Assembly: GCF_902497775.2 (NCBI RefSeq)
Contig: NZ_OZ024668.1
Coordinates: 4,820,326-4,884,325, forward strand
Reading direction: 5' to 3'
DNA: 64,000 nt
Origin: Pseudomonas fluorescens
Lineage (GTDB): Bacteria; Pseudomonadota; Gammaproteobacteria; Pseudomonadales; Pseudomonadaceae
Both the position numbers and the translations under genes were made by a program. Below, in pieces: positions 19,911 through 30,241 of this stretch. Numbering within the stretch: position 1 is the stretch's first letter; each line of letters starts with the position of its first letter. A model generated the notes under the pieces. The model was not told where the DNA came from. It was given only the letters and a program-made list of their open reading frames with translations, and did no database searches.

Positions 19911-19933
19911 GTCTGCCACCAGAGTGGTCAGAC
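19911..19933 (-). promoter_or_regulatory. hairpin in the rpsF leader, candidate S6:S18 autoregulatory site
   Basis: On the mRNA GTCTG-a-CCAC-tct-GGTGG-CAGAC folds into a bulged hairpin, followed by ACAACCCGTAAGGAG with the rpsF ribosome site and a CCG triplet. An S6:S18-binding leader motif with a CCG element is known for rpsF in many bacteria; whether this hairpin is that motif was not tested. Confidence 0.4.
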
Positions 19934-20008
19934 AAGGAGTGAAGGACACTTGTATGTCTTGCCCTGGGAAAAGGCGCGTGAACGCCTGCCAACATGGCAA
20001 GGGGCGCA

Positions 20009-20037
20009 ATTGTAGAGAAGCCCCGGGGGACAAGCAA
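20009..20037 (-). promoter_or_regulatory. sigma-70 promoter for the rpsF operon
   Basis: On the minus strand, TTGCTT (20037-20032), a 17-nt spacer and TACAAT (20014-20009), then a G/C-rich start region (TGCGCCCC) as expected for a stringently controlled ribosomal promoter. The start would be near 20002. Confidence 0.65.
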
Positions 20038-20072
20038 GGTAATTGGTGAATTATTGAGCAGCTAGAAAAGCA

Positions 20073-20134
20073 TCGCGGGTCAAGCCCGCTCCCACAGTGA
20101 ACACAATCCCTGTGGGAGCGGGCTTGACCCGCGA
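20073..20134. repeat. inverted pair of REP elements between rlmB and rpsF
   Basis: TCGCGGGTCAAGCCCGCTCC... at 20073-20096 and its exact inverse complement at 20111-20134 are separated by 14 nt, so the pair can form a long cruciform or mRNA stem. It directly follows the rlmB stop and may serve as its 3' stabiliser or terminator. Confidence 0.85.
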
Positions 20135-20139
20135 AGACA

Positions 20140-20892
20140 TCAAGACTTGGCTTTGGCCTGGCGCTGACGAACGGCCTCGAACAGGCACACGCCTGTCGCC
20201 ACCGACACGTTGAGGCTGCTGACGCTACCGGCCATCGGCAGCTTGACCAGGAAATCACAGTGCTCGCGGGTCAAGCGGCGCATGCCCTTGCCCTCGGCGC
20301 CCATGATCAGGATGGTCGGACCCGTCAGGTCCTGCTGATACAGCTCCTGCTCGGCCTCGCCTGCGGTACCGACCACCCACAGGCCGCGTTGCTGGAGTTT
20401 CTCCAGGGTCCGCGCCAGGTTGGTGACCGCCACCAGCGGGATGACCTCGGCTGCACCGCAGGCCACTTTACGCACCGCAGGGGTCAGGGTCGCCGACTTG
20501 TCCTTGGGCACCACCACCGCCAGGGCACCCGCAGCATCGGCGGTGCGCAGGCAGGCGCCGAGGTTGTGCGGGTCGGTGACGCCGTCAAGCACCAGGATCA
20601 GCGGCGCGCCTTCGGTGCGGTCAAGCAGCTCTTCGAGCATTGCTTCACCCCAGACCTGGCTCGGGCTGACTTCAGCCACCACGCCCTGGTGCACGCCTTC
20701 AACCCAGGCATCCATCTCGCGGCGCTCGGCCTGGCCGACCGCCACGCGGTTCTGCGCGGCAAGTTCGAGCAGCGGCTGCAAACGCGGCTCGCTGCGCCCT
20801 TCGGACAGCCAGATCTGCTTGACCCGCTTGGGGTGATGACGCAACAGGGCTTCCACGGCATGGACGCCGTAGATCTTTTCCAACTGACTCAT
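20140..20892 (-). CDS. rlmB: 23S rRNA (guanosine(2251)-2'-O)-methyltransferase RlmB
   Basis: 250-residue SPOUT methyltransferase that 2'-O-methylates G2251 in the P loop of 23S rRNA, using S-adenosylmethionine. N-terminal substrate-binding domain (IYGVHAVEALLRHHPKRV), then the SPOUT knot with DGVTDPHNLGACLRTADAAG (about residues 111-130), GAEGKGMRRLTREHCD and the C-terminal SLNVSVATGV loop, all three family motifs. It overlaps the rnr stop by 4 nt, so the two genes are translationally coupled. Confidence 0.96.
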   Translation of the reverse strand: MSQLEKIYGVHAVEALLRHHPKRVKQIWLSEGRSEPRLQPLLELAAQNRVAVGQAERREMDAWVEGVHQGVVAEVSPSQVWGEAMLEELLDRTEGAPLILVLDGVTDPHNLGACLRTADAAGALAVVVPKDKSATLTPAVRKVACGAAEVIPLVAVTNLARTLEKLQQRGLWVVGTAGEAEQELYQQDLTGPTILIMGAEGKGMRRLTREHCDFLVKLPMAGSVSSLNVSVATGVCLFEAVRQRQAKAKS

Positions 20893-23480
20893 GACTTGGC
20901 CTTGGGTTTACGTGACGCGGAGCCGGCTTTCGGCGGCCCTTTACGGTGCTTGCTCGGTTTCTCCGACTTGCCCGACTTGGCCGCCGGCTTGCTGCCTGCG
21001 TGCTTGGCATCGGACATCAGGGCCTTCTTCATCTCCCGGCTCTTGCGCACTTCGGCGTTTTTCGCCGCGGCATGGGAGGGGAAATAGGCTTCGGCGGTTT
21101 CGTTCTTCTTGCTGCGGCGTGCAGGCTCAGCGGCCTTGGTCGCTTCAGCCTTGTCCAGCACCGGCACCGGCTTGCCGTCTTGCGGACGCACGCCTTCACC
21201 ACGCTGCTTGCGGCCAATCGGCGCCTTGAGGGTGTTTTCGGCCATCTCGAAGTCGATCTTGCGCTGCTCGAGATCAACACGCATAACCCGCACTTCGACG
21301 GTATCGCCCAGGCGGAAGCTGCGCCCGGTACGCTCACCGGCCAGGCGGTGGTGCACAGGGTCGAAGTGGTAGTAGTCACCCGGCAAGGCGCTGACGTGAA
21401 CCATGCCTTCGACGTAGATGTCGGTCAGCTCGACGAACAGACCAAAACCGGTCACCGCGGTGATCACACCCGGGAAGCTCTCGCCGACGCGATCTTTCAT
21501 GTACTCGCACTTGAGCCAGTTGACCACGTCGCGGGTGGCCTCGTCGGCACGCCGCTCGCTCATCGAGCACTGCTCGCCGAGCTGCTCCAGGGTCGCCTCG
21601 TCGTACGGATAGATGCGTGCCTTGGGGATGCTCATGGCACCGGCACGCTTGACGTGCGGGGTTTCCTGACGCGAACGGATCACGCTGCGGATGGCCCGGT
21701 GGGTCAGCAGGTCCGGGTAACGACGGATCGGCGAGGTGAAGTGGGTGTACGCCTCGTAGTTCAGGCCGAAGTGGCCGTTGTTGTCGGCGCTGTACACCGC
21801 CTGGCTCAGGGAGCGCAGCATCACGGTCTGGATCAGGTGGAAATCCGGACGGTCGGCGATACTCGCCAGCAGTGCCTGGTAATCCTTCGGCGACGGACCA
21901 TCCTTGCCTTTGTGCAGGGACAGGCCCAGCTCGCCGAGGAAGGCGCGCAGTTTTTCCAGACGCTCTGGTGGCGGTCCGTCGTGAACACGATACAGGGCCG
22001 GGATCTCGTGCTTCTTGAGGAACTCGGCGGTGGCCACGTTGGCCGCCAGCATGCATTCCTCGATCAGCTTGTGGGCGTCGTTGCGCACGGTCGGCCGGAT
22101 TTCGGCGATCTTGCGCTCAGAGCCGAAGATGATCCGGGTTTCCTGGGTTTCGAAGTCGATCGCACCACGGGTATGACGGGCCGCCAGCAGCACCTTGTAC
22201 AGCGCATAGAGCTGCTTGAGGTCCGGCACCACGTCGCTGTACTGCTCGCGCAGGGCCTTGCCTTCGCGGGTACGGGCGTGTTCGAGCATGCTGCTGACCT
22301 TATTGTAGGTCAGGCGTGCGTGAGAGTGGATCACCGCTTCGTAGAACTGGTAATCGACCATCTGCCCGGACTTGTTGATGGTCATTTCACAGACCATCGC
22401 CAAGCGGTCGACATGCGGGTTCAGCGAGCACAGGCCGTTGGACAGCTCTTCAGGCAGCATCGGCACCACGCGCTCGGGGAAGTACACCGAGTTGCCGCGC
22501 ACCTGGGCTTCGGCATCCAGGGCAGAGCCCAGGCGCACGTAGCTGGACACGTCGGCAATGGCCACGTACAGGCGCCAGCCACCGGAGAACAGACGCAATT
22601 TGCCCAGGCTCTCGCAGTACACCGCATCGTCGAAGTCGCGGGCATCTTCGCCGTCGATGGTGACGAACGGCAGATGGCGCAGGTCGACGCGGTGCTCTTT
22701 GTCTTTATCTTCGACTTCCGGCTTGAGCTTGCGTGCTTCCTTGATCACGGCTTCTGGCCAGACGTGCGGAATATCGTAGCTGCGCAAGGCAACGTCGATT
22801 TCCATGCCCGGGGCCATGTAGTTGCCGATCACTTCGGTGACATCGCCCTGAGGCTGGAAGCGCGGGGTTGGCCAGTGGGTGATCTTGACCTCGACGAACT
22901 GACCGACCTTGGCACCGCCATTACGCCCCGGGGTAATCAGCACTTCTTGCTGGACCTTGGGGTTGTCTGGGGTGACAAAACCGATACCGCCTTCTTCGAA
23001 GTAGCGGCCAACGATGCTTTCGTGGGCGCGGGAGATCACTTCGACCACCACGCCTTCGCGGCGGCCACGACGATCCAGGCCGGAAACCCGGGCCAGGGCG
23101 CGGTCGCCATCGAACACCAGGCGCATTTGCGCGGGGCTCAGGAACAGGTCGTCGCTGCCGTCATCCGGGATCAGGAAGCCGAAGCCGTCGCGGTGGCCGG
23201 CGATGCGGCCGAGGATCAGGTCGAGCTTGTCTACCGGGGCATAAGTGCCGCGCCGGGTATAGATCAGCTGGCCGTCACGCTCCATCGCGCGCAGGCGGCG
23301 GCGCAGGGCTTCGATCTGGTCTTCGGTGGTAAGGCCGAACTCTTCGACCAGCTGCTCACGGGCTGCCGGCGAGCCGCGCTCGTCCAGACGCTGGAGGATC
23401 AGCTCACGGCTAGGAATAGGGTTTTCGTATTTTTCCGCTTCACGAGCGGCCTCGGGATCGAGGGTCTGCCAATCGGCCAT
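20889..23480 (-). CDS. rnr: ribonuclease R
   Basis: 863-residue 3'-5' exoribonuclease that degrades structured RNA and acts in rRNA quality control and trans-translation. Domains in order: N-terminal helix-turn-helix (about 20-85), two cold-shock domains, RNB catalytic domain with the metal-binding aspartates in TIDGEDARDFDDAVYCE (about 275-290), S1 domain (about 645-730, FPGVITAVTGFGLFVEL), and a Lys/Ala-rich basic tail of ~120 residues that aids duplex unwinding. The ATG at 23480 follows AAGGTGAACCCCTCCTA. Usual gene pair rnr-rlmB. Confidence 0.97.
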   Translation of the reverse strand: MADWQTLDPEAAREAEKYENPIPSRELILQRLDERGSPAAREQLVEEFGLTTEDQIEALRRRLRAMERDGQLIYTRRGTYAPVDKLDLILGRIAGHRDGFGFLIPDDGSDDLFLSPAQMRLVFDGDRALARVSGLDRRGRREGVVVEVISRAHESIVGRYFEEGGIGFVTPDNPKVQQEVLITPGRNGGAKVGQFVEVKITHWPTPRFQPQGDVTEVIGNYMAPGMEIDVALRSYDIPHVWPEAVIKEARKLKPEVEDKDKEHRVDLRHLPFVTIDGEDARDFDDAVYCESLGKLRLFSGGWRLYVAIADVSSYVRLGSALDAEAQVRGNSVYFPERVVPMLPEELSNGLCSLNPHVDRLAMVCEMTINKSGQMVDYQFYEAVIHSHARLTYNKVSSMLEHARTREGKALREQYSDVVPDLKQLYALYKVLLAARHTRGAIDFETQETRIIFGSERKIAEIRPTVRNDAHKLIEECMLAANVATAEFLKKHEIPALYRVHDGPPPERLEKLRAFLGELGLSLHKGKDGPSPKDYQALLASIADRPDFHLIQTVMLRSLSQAVYSADNNGHFGLNYEAYTHFTSPIRRYPDLLTHRAIRSVIRSRQETPHVKRAGAMSIPKARIYPYDEATLEQLGEQCSMSERRADEATRDVVNWLKCEYMKDRVGESFPGVITAVTGFGLFVELTDIYVEGMVHVSALPGDYYHFDPVHHRLAGERTGRSFRLGDTVEVRVMRVDLEQRKIDFEMAENTLKAPIGRKQRGEGVRPQDGKPVPVLDKAEATKAAEPARRSKKNETAEAYFPSHAAAKNAEVRKSREMKKALMSDAKHAGSKPAAKSGKSEKPSKHRKGPPKAGSASRKPKAKS

Positions 23481-23641
23481 TAGGAGGGGTTCACCTTGTC
23501 TATATAAGGGTTAGTTTGGCATAGGCGTATTGAAACCGGAAATTTCAGGCTTGGACAGCCCTGTCAGAGCCCCCTGGATGCTGCCAAAACCATCATAAGG
23601 AACAACGACTTGAATTTTTTAAGATTTTTTCTGAACGGGGC

Positions 23642-23670
23642 TTTACAGCTCTCAGACGCATCCGTATAGT
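23642..23670 (+). promoter_or_regulatory. sigma-70 promoter of the tRNA-Leu genes
   Basis: TTTACA at 23642-23647, a 17-nt spacer and TATAGT at 23665-23670, followed by a GC-rich discriminator (GCGCACCAC) typical of stringently controlled stable-RNA promoters. An A/T-rich block (about 23608-23634) just upstream could be an UP element. Confidence 0.8.
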
Positions 23671-23746
23671 GCGCACCACAACGACGGACACCGTCGTTAT
23701 AGTTGAGATGCAACACGATGTGAAGCATCATGTTCCTCAGCGAAAT

Positions 23747-23833
23747 GCCCAGATGGTGAAATTGGTAGACACGCCAGCTTCAGGTGCTGGTGACCTTACG
23801 GTCGTGGAAGTTCGAGTCTTCTTCTGGGCACCA
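23747..23833 (+). tRNA. tRNA-Leu (anticodon CAG), copy 1
   Basis: 87 nt including an encoded CCA. Acceptor stem GCCCAGA/TCTGGGC, a D arm with GGTAGACACG, anticodon stem CCAGC/GCTGG with loop TTCAGGT (anticodon CAG, reads CUG), a long variable arm as in class-II tRNAs, and T arm with TTCGAGT. CUG is the main leucine codon in GC-rich pseudomonads. Confidence 0.97.
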
Positions 23834-23920
23834 ATTTCAGATCTTAGAACTGCCTCTGGCTTCTGAGATTTACTGCAACACGCTACACTGTTTTCGTTAC
23901 AAGCTACACCGCTTCATTTT

Positions 23921-24007
23921 GCCCAGATGGTGAAATTGGTAGACACGCCAGCTTCAGGTGCTGGTGACCTTACGGTCGTGGAAGTTCGAGTCTTCTTCTG
24001 GGCACCA
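23921..24007 (+). tRNA. tRNA-Leu (anticodon CAG), copy 2
   Basis: Identical over all 87 nt to the copy at 23747, 87 bp further on, and also ends in an encoded CCA. No promoter is obvious in the spacer, so both copies are probably cut from one precursor ending at the terminator at 24017-24040. Confidence 0.97.
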
Positions 24008-24016
24008 ATTCAGATC

Positions 24017-24040
24017 AAACCCGCGAAAGCGGGTTTTTTC
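24017..24040 (+). terminator. terminator of the tRNA-Leu transcript
   Basis: AAACCCGC-gaaa-GCGGG followed by TTTTTTCGTTTC, nine bases after the second tRNA. Confidence 0.9.
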
Positions 24041-24129
24041 GTTTCTGCCCCACCCTTTTCCTCGCCTGCAATCCCGAAACGACCGATAGCCTGCTCATGA
24101 ATTTTCCCTCACAAGGGCATTTGAGAAGC

Positions 24130-24148
24130 GATATCGATTATCATTGTT
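24130..24148. promoter_or_regulatory. Fur box before the iron(III) importer genes
   Basis: GATATCGATTATCATTGTT matches 14 of 19 positions of the Fur consensus GATAATGATAATCATTATC and lies 35 bp before the ATG at 24184. It implies repression by Fe-Fur. Confidence 0.65.
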
Positions 24149-24183
24149 TCCAGATATGTAGCCGCAAGCGAGGAAGTACCCGC

Positions 24184-25197
24184 ATGACGTTCCGCAATAA
24201 CCCCCTGTTGCGCGGCCTGGCCGTTTCTGTTTTTGCCATGGTGCTGGGCACGCCAGCCGCCATGGCCGCCGACCCGCTGTCGCTGACCCTGTACAACGGT
24301 CAGCACAAGGAAATCGGTGAAGCTATCGCCAAGGCCTACGAGGCCAAGACCGGCATCCACATCAATATCCGCAAGGGTAGCAGCAACCAGCTGGCTAGCC
24401 AGATCATCGAAGAAGGTGATCGCTCCCCCGCCGATGTCATCTACACAGAAGAATCGCCACCACTGAACAACCTCGGCGAACTGGGCCTGCTGGCCAAGAT
24501 CGATGACTCGACCCTGCAGGTCCTGCCCAAGGAATACATCGCCGCCAACGGCAGCTGGATGGGCGTCACCGCGCGCACCCGCGTGGTCGCCTACAACCCC
24601 AAGGTGATCGACGAGAAAGACCTGCCGCCCTCGGTCATGGATTTCGCCGACCCCGAGTGGGACGGCAAGATCGGCTTTGTGCCGACCAGCGGTGCGTTCC
24701 AGGAACAGGCCGTGGCCATCCTCAAACTGCACGGCCGTGACGCCGCCGAAGAATGGCTGACCGGCCTCAAGGCGTTTGGCAAGACCTACACCAACAACAT
24801 GGTTGCCCTCAAAGCCGTCGAAAATGGCGAGGTGGCTGCCGTACTGGTGAACAACTACTACTGGTACGCCCTGAAGAAAGAGCGCGGCCAGCTGGATTCG
24901 AAACTCTACTACCTGGCCAACGGCGACGTCGGTGGCCTGGTGACCATCTCTAGCGCCGCCGCGGTAAAAGCCAGCAAGCACCCGAAAGAAGCCCAGGCCC
25001 TGCTGGCCTGGATGGCCAGCGAAGAAGGCCAGCGGGTGATCACCCAGACCACTGCCGAGTATCCGCTGCATAAAGGCATGGTCTCGGATCAGGGCCTGAA
25101 ACCCTTCGAAGACCTGCGCCCGCCGAAAATCACCCCGGCCGACCTGGGTAATGCCGAAGAAGCCCTGGAGCTCGAACGCGAAGTTGGCCTGCTGTAA
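24184..25197 (+). CDS. iron(III) ABC transporter substrate-binding protein (FbpA/HitA type)
   Basis: 337-residue periplasmic ferric-ion-binding protein. The ATG at 24184 has GAGGAAG about 8 nt upstream and gives a signal peptide ending TPAAMA; the in-frame ATG 87 bp earlier overlaps the Fur box and is rejected. The mature protein starts DPLSLTLYNGQHKEIGEAI, the FbpA-type transferrin-like fold, and holds the tandem tyrosines NNYYWYALKK (about residues 221-230) that bind Fe3+ in this family. Its stop overlaps the permease start by one base. A Fur box precedes it, so it is expected to be induced in iron shortage. Confidence 0.93.
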   Translation: MTFRNNPLLRGLAVSVFAMVLGTPAAMAADPLSLTLYNGQHKEIGEAIAKAYEAKTGIHINIRKGSSNQLASQIIEEGDRSPADVIYTEESPPLNNLGELGLLAKIDDSTLQVLPKEYIAANGSWMGVTARTRVVAYNPKVIDEKDLPPSVMDFADPEWDGKIGFVPTSGAFQEQAVAILKLHGRDAAEEWLTGLKAFGKTYTNNMVALKAVENGEVAAVLVNNYYWYALKKERGQLDSKLYYLANGDVGGLVTISSAAAVKASKHPKEAQALLAWMASEEGQRVITQTTAEYPLHKGMVSDQGLKPFEDLRPPKITPADLGNAEEALELEREVGLL

Positions 25198-26765
25198 TGA
25201 GCGCAGTCCTGCCCGCGGCCGCACTGGCCAGCCGTTATGTCCCCAAGCGCAAGCGCCCTTCGATCTGGGTGGTGCTGCCGGTGTTGCTGCTGGTCGGGCT
25301 GAGCCTGTTACCACTGCTGTATGTGGCCCTGAAAACCTGGGAAGCCGGCTGGCGTGAAGCCTTGCACCTGCTCTGGCGCCCTTTCGTCTGGGGACTGATG
25401 CGCAACACCCTGATGCTGATGGCCGGGGTCACCCTGGCCTGCATGGCGCTGGGCGTGTCCCTGGCCTGGCTGCTGGAGCGCAGTGACCTGCCCGGGCGGC
25501 GCTTGTGGGGCGTGATCCTGTGCCTGCCGTTTGCCGTGCCGGCCTTTGTCAGCGGCTTTACCTGGGTGTCGCTGAGCCCGCGCTTCGAAGGCCTGGGCGG
25601 CGCCATTCTGGTGATGAGCTTGTCCAAGTATCCGCTGGTGTTCCTGCCGGTGGCGGCAACCCTGCGCAACCTCGATACCTCGCTGGAAGAATCGGCGCGC
25701 ACCCTGGGGCAGACGCGCTGGGGCGTGTTCTTTCGCATCACCCTGCCGCTGCTGTGGCCGTCGATCATCGGCGGCAGCCTGTTGATTGCCCTGCACATGC
25801 TGGTGGAGTTCGGCGCCTTGTCGATCCTCGGCCTGCAGACGTTCACCACGGCGATCTACCAGCAGTTCGAGCTGGAGTTCAGCAATGCCAACGCTGCCAT
25901 GCTCTCGGCGGTGCTGTTGTTCATGTGCCTGCTGATGCTCTGGCTGGAACTGCGCGTGCGCGGCAAGGCCCGGCATGTGCGGATCGGCCAGGGCGTAGCC
26001 CGGCGTGGCGCGCCGATTCGCCTGCGCGGATGGATGCCGCTGGGGCAGTTGTACTGCCTGGTCCTGGCCCTGCTCGGCAGCGGGATTCCGCTGGGTATGC
26101 TCGGCTACTGGCTGAGCGTTGGTTCATCGGCAGCCTTTCCGGTCGCCGATATCAGCCGCGCGTTGTTCTCGTCGTTGTCGCTGTCGTTGGGGGGCGCCGG
26201 CTTGAGCCTGCTGCTGGCGCTGCCGGTCAGCTTTCTGGTGGTGCGCTACAAAGGCCGCCTGGCGATCTGGGCCGAGCGCCTGCCGTACCTGCTGCACGCC
26301 CTGCCCGGCCTGGTGATTGCCCTGACCCTGGTGTACTTCGCCCTGCACTATGTGCCGGCGCTGTACCAGACCACCGGGCTGTTGCTGCTGGCCTATGCGC
26401 TGTTGTTCCTGCCACTGGCCCAGGCGCCGGTGCGCACGGCCTTGAACAAGGCCGCGCCGCAGCTTGAAGAAGCCGCCCGCACCCTGGGTGCTACGCAGTT
26501 CACGGCGTTTTGCCGAGTCACCCTGCCGATCATCTTCCCGGCCTTGGCGGCGGCGTTCGCACTGGTGTTCCTGGATGCCATGAAGGAACTGACGGCAACC
26601 CTGCTGCTCAGCCCGACCGGCATGACCACCCTGGCCACCGAGGTGTGGGCGCATACCGCCAACGTCGAGTTCGCAGCGGCGGCGCCTTATGCGGCGCTGC
26701 TGATTCTGGTGTCGGGGTTACCGGTGTATTTGCTGACTACGCGGATGTACCTGAACCGCGCCTGA
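25197..26765 (+). CDS. iron(III) ABC transporter permease (FbpB/HitB type)
   Basis: 522-residue inner-membrane protein made of two fused permease halves, about twelve helices in total. Each half carries the EAA loop that docks the ATPase: EESARTLGQTRWGVFFRITLP (first half, about residues 164-184, shown in part) and EEAARTLGATQFTAFCRVTLP (second half, about 423-443, shown in part). The ATG at 25197 shares a base with the TAA of the binding-protein gene. No ATPase (fbpC/hitC) gene follows; the next gene is a convergent chemoreceptor, so the ATPase must be encoded elsewhere. Confidence 0.93.
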   Translation: MSAVLPAAALASRYVPKRKRPSIWVVLPVLLLVGLSLLPLLYVALKTWEAGWREALHLLWRPFVWGLMRNTLMLMAGVTLACMALGVSLAWLLERSDLPGRRLWGVILCLPFAVPAFVSGFTWVSLSPRFEGLGGAILVMSLSKYPLVFLPVAATLRNLDTSLEESARTLGQTRWGVFFRITLPLLWPSIIGGSLLIALHMLVEFGALSILGLQTFTTAIYQQFELEFSNANAAMLSAVLLFMCLLMLWLELRVRGKARHVRIGQGVARRGAPIRLRGWMPLGQLYCLVLALLGSGIPLGMLGYWLSVGSSAAFPVADISRALFSSLSLSLGGAGLSLLLALPVSFLVVRYKGRLAIWAERLPYLLHALPGLVIALTLVYFALHYVPALYQTTGLLLLAYALLFLPLAQAPVRTALNKAAPQLEEAARTLGATQFTAFCRVTLPIIFPALAAAFALVFLDAMKELTATLLLSPTGMTTLATEVWAHTANVEFAAAAPYAALLILVSGLPVYLLTTRMYLNRA

Positions 26766-26767
26766 GC

Positions 26768-26816
26768 ATCGCGGGGCAAGCCCGCCCCCACTGTAGGAGC
26801 GGGCTTGCCCCGCGAT
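26768..26816. repeat. inverted REP pair between convergent fbpB-type gene and chemoreceptor
   Basis: ATCGCGGGGCAAGCCCGCCC and CGGGCTTGCCCCGCGAT face each other across a short CCACTGTAGGAG spacer. The single long stem lies between two convergent stops and probably ends both transcripts. Confidence 0.85.
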
Positions 26817-26821
26817 TACTC

Positions 26822-28756
26822 TCAAGCGCGGAACTGCCCCAGGCTCGCCTTGAGCTGGGCCGCCAGGTCATCGAGCACCTTGCTGCTGGCGGTGGTCTGC
26901 ATCACCACCTCGGCAGCCCGCTCGGCCTGGGCGTGAATGGTCTGCACTCGGCCTCGTACCGCCTGCGCCCCATGCGCCTGCTGCTCAGCGGCACGCGTAG
27001 CCAAGCCGATGGCCGCATGCACCTGCTCCACCGAAGCCTGCACCGACTGCTGCAAGCGCGCGTTGTCGCGCAGCACCAGCAAGCCCTCGCTGGCCTGACG
27101 CCCGGCCTGGCTGATCGCCGCCACCGCCTCTTTGGCGCCCTGCTGCAACGCGCCGATGTGCGCCTGGATATCCCCCGTCGAACTCTGGGTCTTGCTCGCC
27201 AGCGCCCTGACCTCGTCAGCCACCACGGCAAAGCCACGGCCGGTTTCTCCGGCGCGCGCCGCCTCGATAGCCGCATTGAGCGCCAACAGGTTGGTCTGCT
27301 CGGCAATGCCGTGGATCACCGTCAGCACCACCTCGATCTGCTCGCTTTGCTGGGCCAGGCGCTCGATGACCTTGGAGCCGGTCTCGACCTGCCTGGCCAG
27401 GTCCTCGATAAGCTTGGCCACCTGGGTGGACGTCCGGCTGTTCTCGTCGGTGGCCTGGCGAATGTCCACCACCTGCTGCAAGGCCGACTGCATCGCCTGG
27501 CTTTCAGCCTGGGCCTCATCGGCCATGCTCGACAGGTCACGCAAGCTGGCGGCGACTTCGTCACGCTGCAGCTCGGCAGCGGCATCGGCACCGGCGTTGC
27601 GCTGGGCCATGACACCAATCTCGATGCCGGTACGCTGGGCCACTTCTCCGGCTTCGCGCACGATGGGCTGCAGCTTGGCTACGAACTGGTTGACCGCCGC
27701 CGCCATGTCACCGATCTCGTCGCGACTGTCGATGGAGACGCGCTTGGTCAGGTCACCCTCACCCGCCGCCAGGTCGTTCAACGCCGCGATCAGCAGGCGC
27801 AGCTTGTTGACCACGCGCCGGCCAAGCACCACGGCCACCACCAGCAGCACGCCCAGGCCAACCAAGGCCAGGCCCAGGCCAATGTTCCAGCGCAGTGTTG
27901 CTGCGGCACCCTGGACGCTTTGCGAGGTATTGGCCTGCATGCCGGCAGCACTGGCCTGAGCTGCCTGCAGACGCGCACGCAGGGCCTTGTTGCTGTCTGC
28001 AGCGGCGCCCACCAGGCTGTCGCCGACCAGTTGATCACCACTGGCGATCAACGCCGAGAAGCGCTTGTCCAGCGCCACCAGCTCGTGGTCGACCACGGCG
28101 GTGGAAACGCCCATCAGTACTTTGCCGATCTGGACACCGTTGGGGTTGATCGAGGCTTCGACAAAGTACACCGACGGGTCGTTGCGCGCGGCGTCCAGCA
28201 CCTTGTCCAGCGCCCTTTCGCCCTGGCCTTTCTCGAGCAATGCCTGGTTGATCGGGTTCTGCCGGTTCAGGTAGCGGGTCAGATGCTGGCCCTGGGCATC
28301 GTCGTAGACCACGAACAGTACGTTGGGATTGCGCTGGGCGCGACGGGAGAACTCCGACAGGGTCGGCACGTCGTTATCCCACATGGCCCGTGGCGCTACC
28401 GAGGCCAGCAGCTCGGCCATGTCGTTGGCCGAATCCTTGAGATTCTTCTCCAGGGTCGCACGCAACTGCGCCTGCTCATCCTGCAAACGCGCGGACAGGC
28501 CTGCGGTCAGGCGCTGACGGGTACTGGCGGAGAGGCTGTCGAGCCCGGAGCTGACCTCCCGACCGGCCTGTTCAAGCTCGCTGGAGAGTTTCTGGCTGTC
28601 GGCGGCCAGACGCTTGCCCAGATCGGCCTCCAGGGCAGTGACTGTGCTCCGGGTCAGCGCCACCGCGACCAGCACCTGCACCAAAAGAGCGATACCGAGG
28701 GCAACAAAGACAGGCCGCAACAGGCGGCTTCGTAACAGTGAGAGAACGGCGGACAC
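26822..28756 (-). CDS. methyl-accepting chemotaxis protein
   Basis: About 644-residue membrane chemoreceptor: short cytoplasmic N-terminus, TM1 (about residues 11-33), a periplasmic sensor region of ~260 residues with no family I can name, TM2 (about 310-335), HAMP linker, and the cytoplasmic signalling rod whose tip [20 protein letters not shown] is diagnostic for CheA/CheW contact. I favour the GTG at 28756 because AGAGGG lies 7 nt before it; an ATG at 28783 is possible and would still follow the sigma-54 promoter at 28816-28831. Monocistronic. Ligand unknown. Confidence 0.92.
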   Translation of the reverse strand: MSAVLSLLRSRLLRPVFVALGIALLVQVLVAVALTRSTVTALEADLGKRLAADSQKLSSELEQAGREVSSGLDSLSASTRQRLTAGLSARLQDEQAQLRATLEKNLKDSANDMAELLASVAPRAMWDNDVPTLSEFSRRAQRNPNVLFVVYDDAQGQHLTRYLNRQNPINQALLEKGQGERALDKVLDAARNDPSVYFVEASINPNGVQIGKVLMGVSTAVVDHELVALDKRFSALIASGDQLVGDSLVGAAADSNKALRARLQAAQASAAGMQANTSQSVQGAAATLRWNIGLGLALVGLGVLLVVAVVLGRRVVNKLRLLIAALNDLAAGEGDLTKRVSIDSRDEIGDMAAAVNQFVAKLQPIVREAGEVAQRTGIEIGVMAQRNAGADAAAELQRDEVAASLRDLSSMADEAQAESQAMQSALQQVVDIRQATDENSRTSTQVAKLIEDLARQVETGSKVIERLAQQSEQIEVVLTVIHGIAEQTNLLALNAAIEAARAGETGRGFAVVADEVRALASKTQSSTGDIQAHIGALQQGAKEAVAAISQAGRQASEGLLVLRDNARLQQSVQASVEQVHAAIGLATRAAEQQAHGAQAVRGRVQTIHAQAERAAEVVMQTTASSKVLDDLAAQLKASLGQFRA

Positions 28757-28815
28757 GAAAGAACCCTCTACTTCTGGTGCCATTACAGTGATGGCACCGC
28801 TGGAGCGATTCTTAC

Positions 28816-28831
28816 AGCAAAGGTTGTGCCG
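28816..28831 (-). promoter_or_regulatory. probable sigma-54 promoter for the chemoreceptor
   Basis: On the minus strand CGGCAC-AACCT-TTGCT keeps the invariant GG and GC at the right 10-nt spacing and differs from TGGCAC-N5-TTGCW only in the first base. The start would be near 28805, 22 or 49 nt before the two candidate start codons. Confidence 0.55.
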
Positions 28832-28850
28832 ATCAGCCGACAGAAACGAC

Positions 28851-28874
28851 AAAGGCCCCTAAAAAGGGGCCTTT
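28851..28874. terminator. terminator after purA
   Basis: AAAGGCCCCT-aaaa-AGGGGCCTTT hairpin with T-rich sequence on both sides. It lies 20 bp past the purA stop; transcription from the chemoreceptor promoter starts just beyond it. Confidence 0.85.
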
Positions 28875-28894
28875 GCTTTTACATCACTCGCGGA

Positions 28895-30241
<1,347 letters not shown>

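Noticed and set aside
20946..23483. 845-codon open frame on the plus strand opposite rnr
   Set aside because: Shadow of rnr caused by high GC in the third codon position; no ribosome site, and the protein is His/Val/Gln-rich with no domain.
23747..24007. Possible mobile-element attachment site at the duplicated tRNA-Leu
   Set aside because: Both copies are full-length tRNAs with promoter and terminator; no integrase or foreign-looking DNA is between or after them.
26510..28735. 741-codon plus-strand frame opposite the chemoreceptor
   Set aside because: Begins inside the permease gene in another frame, crosses the REP and runs antisense to a clear MCP.
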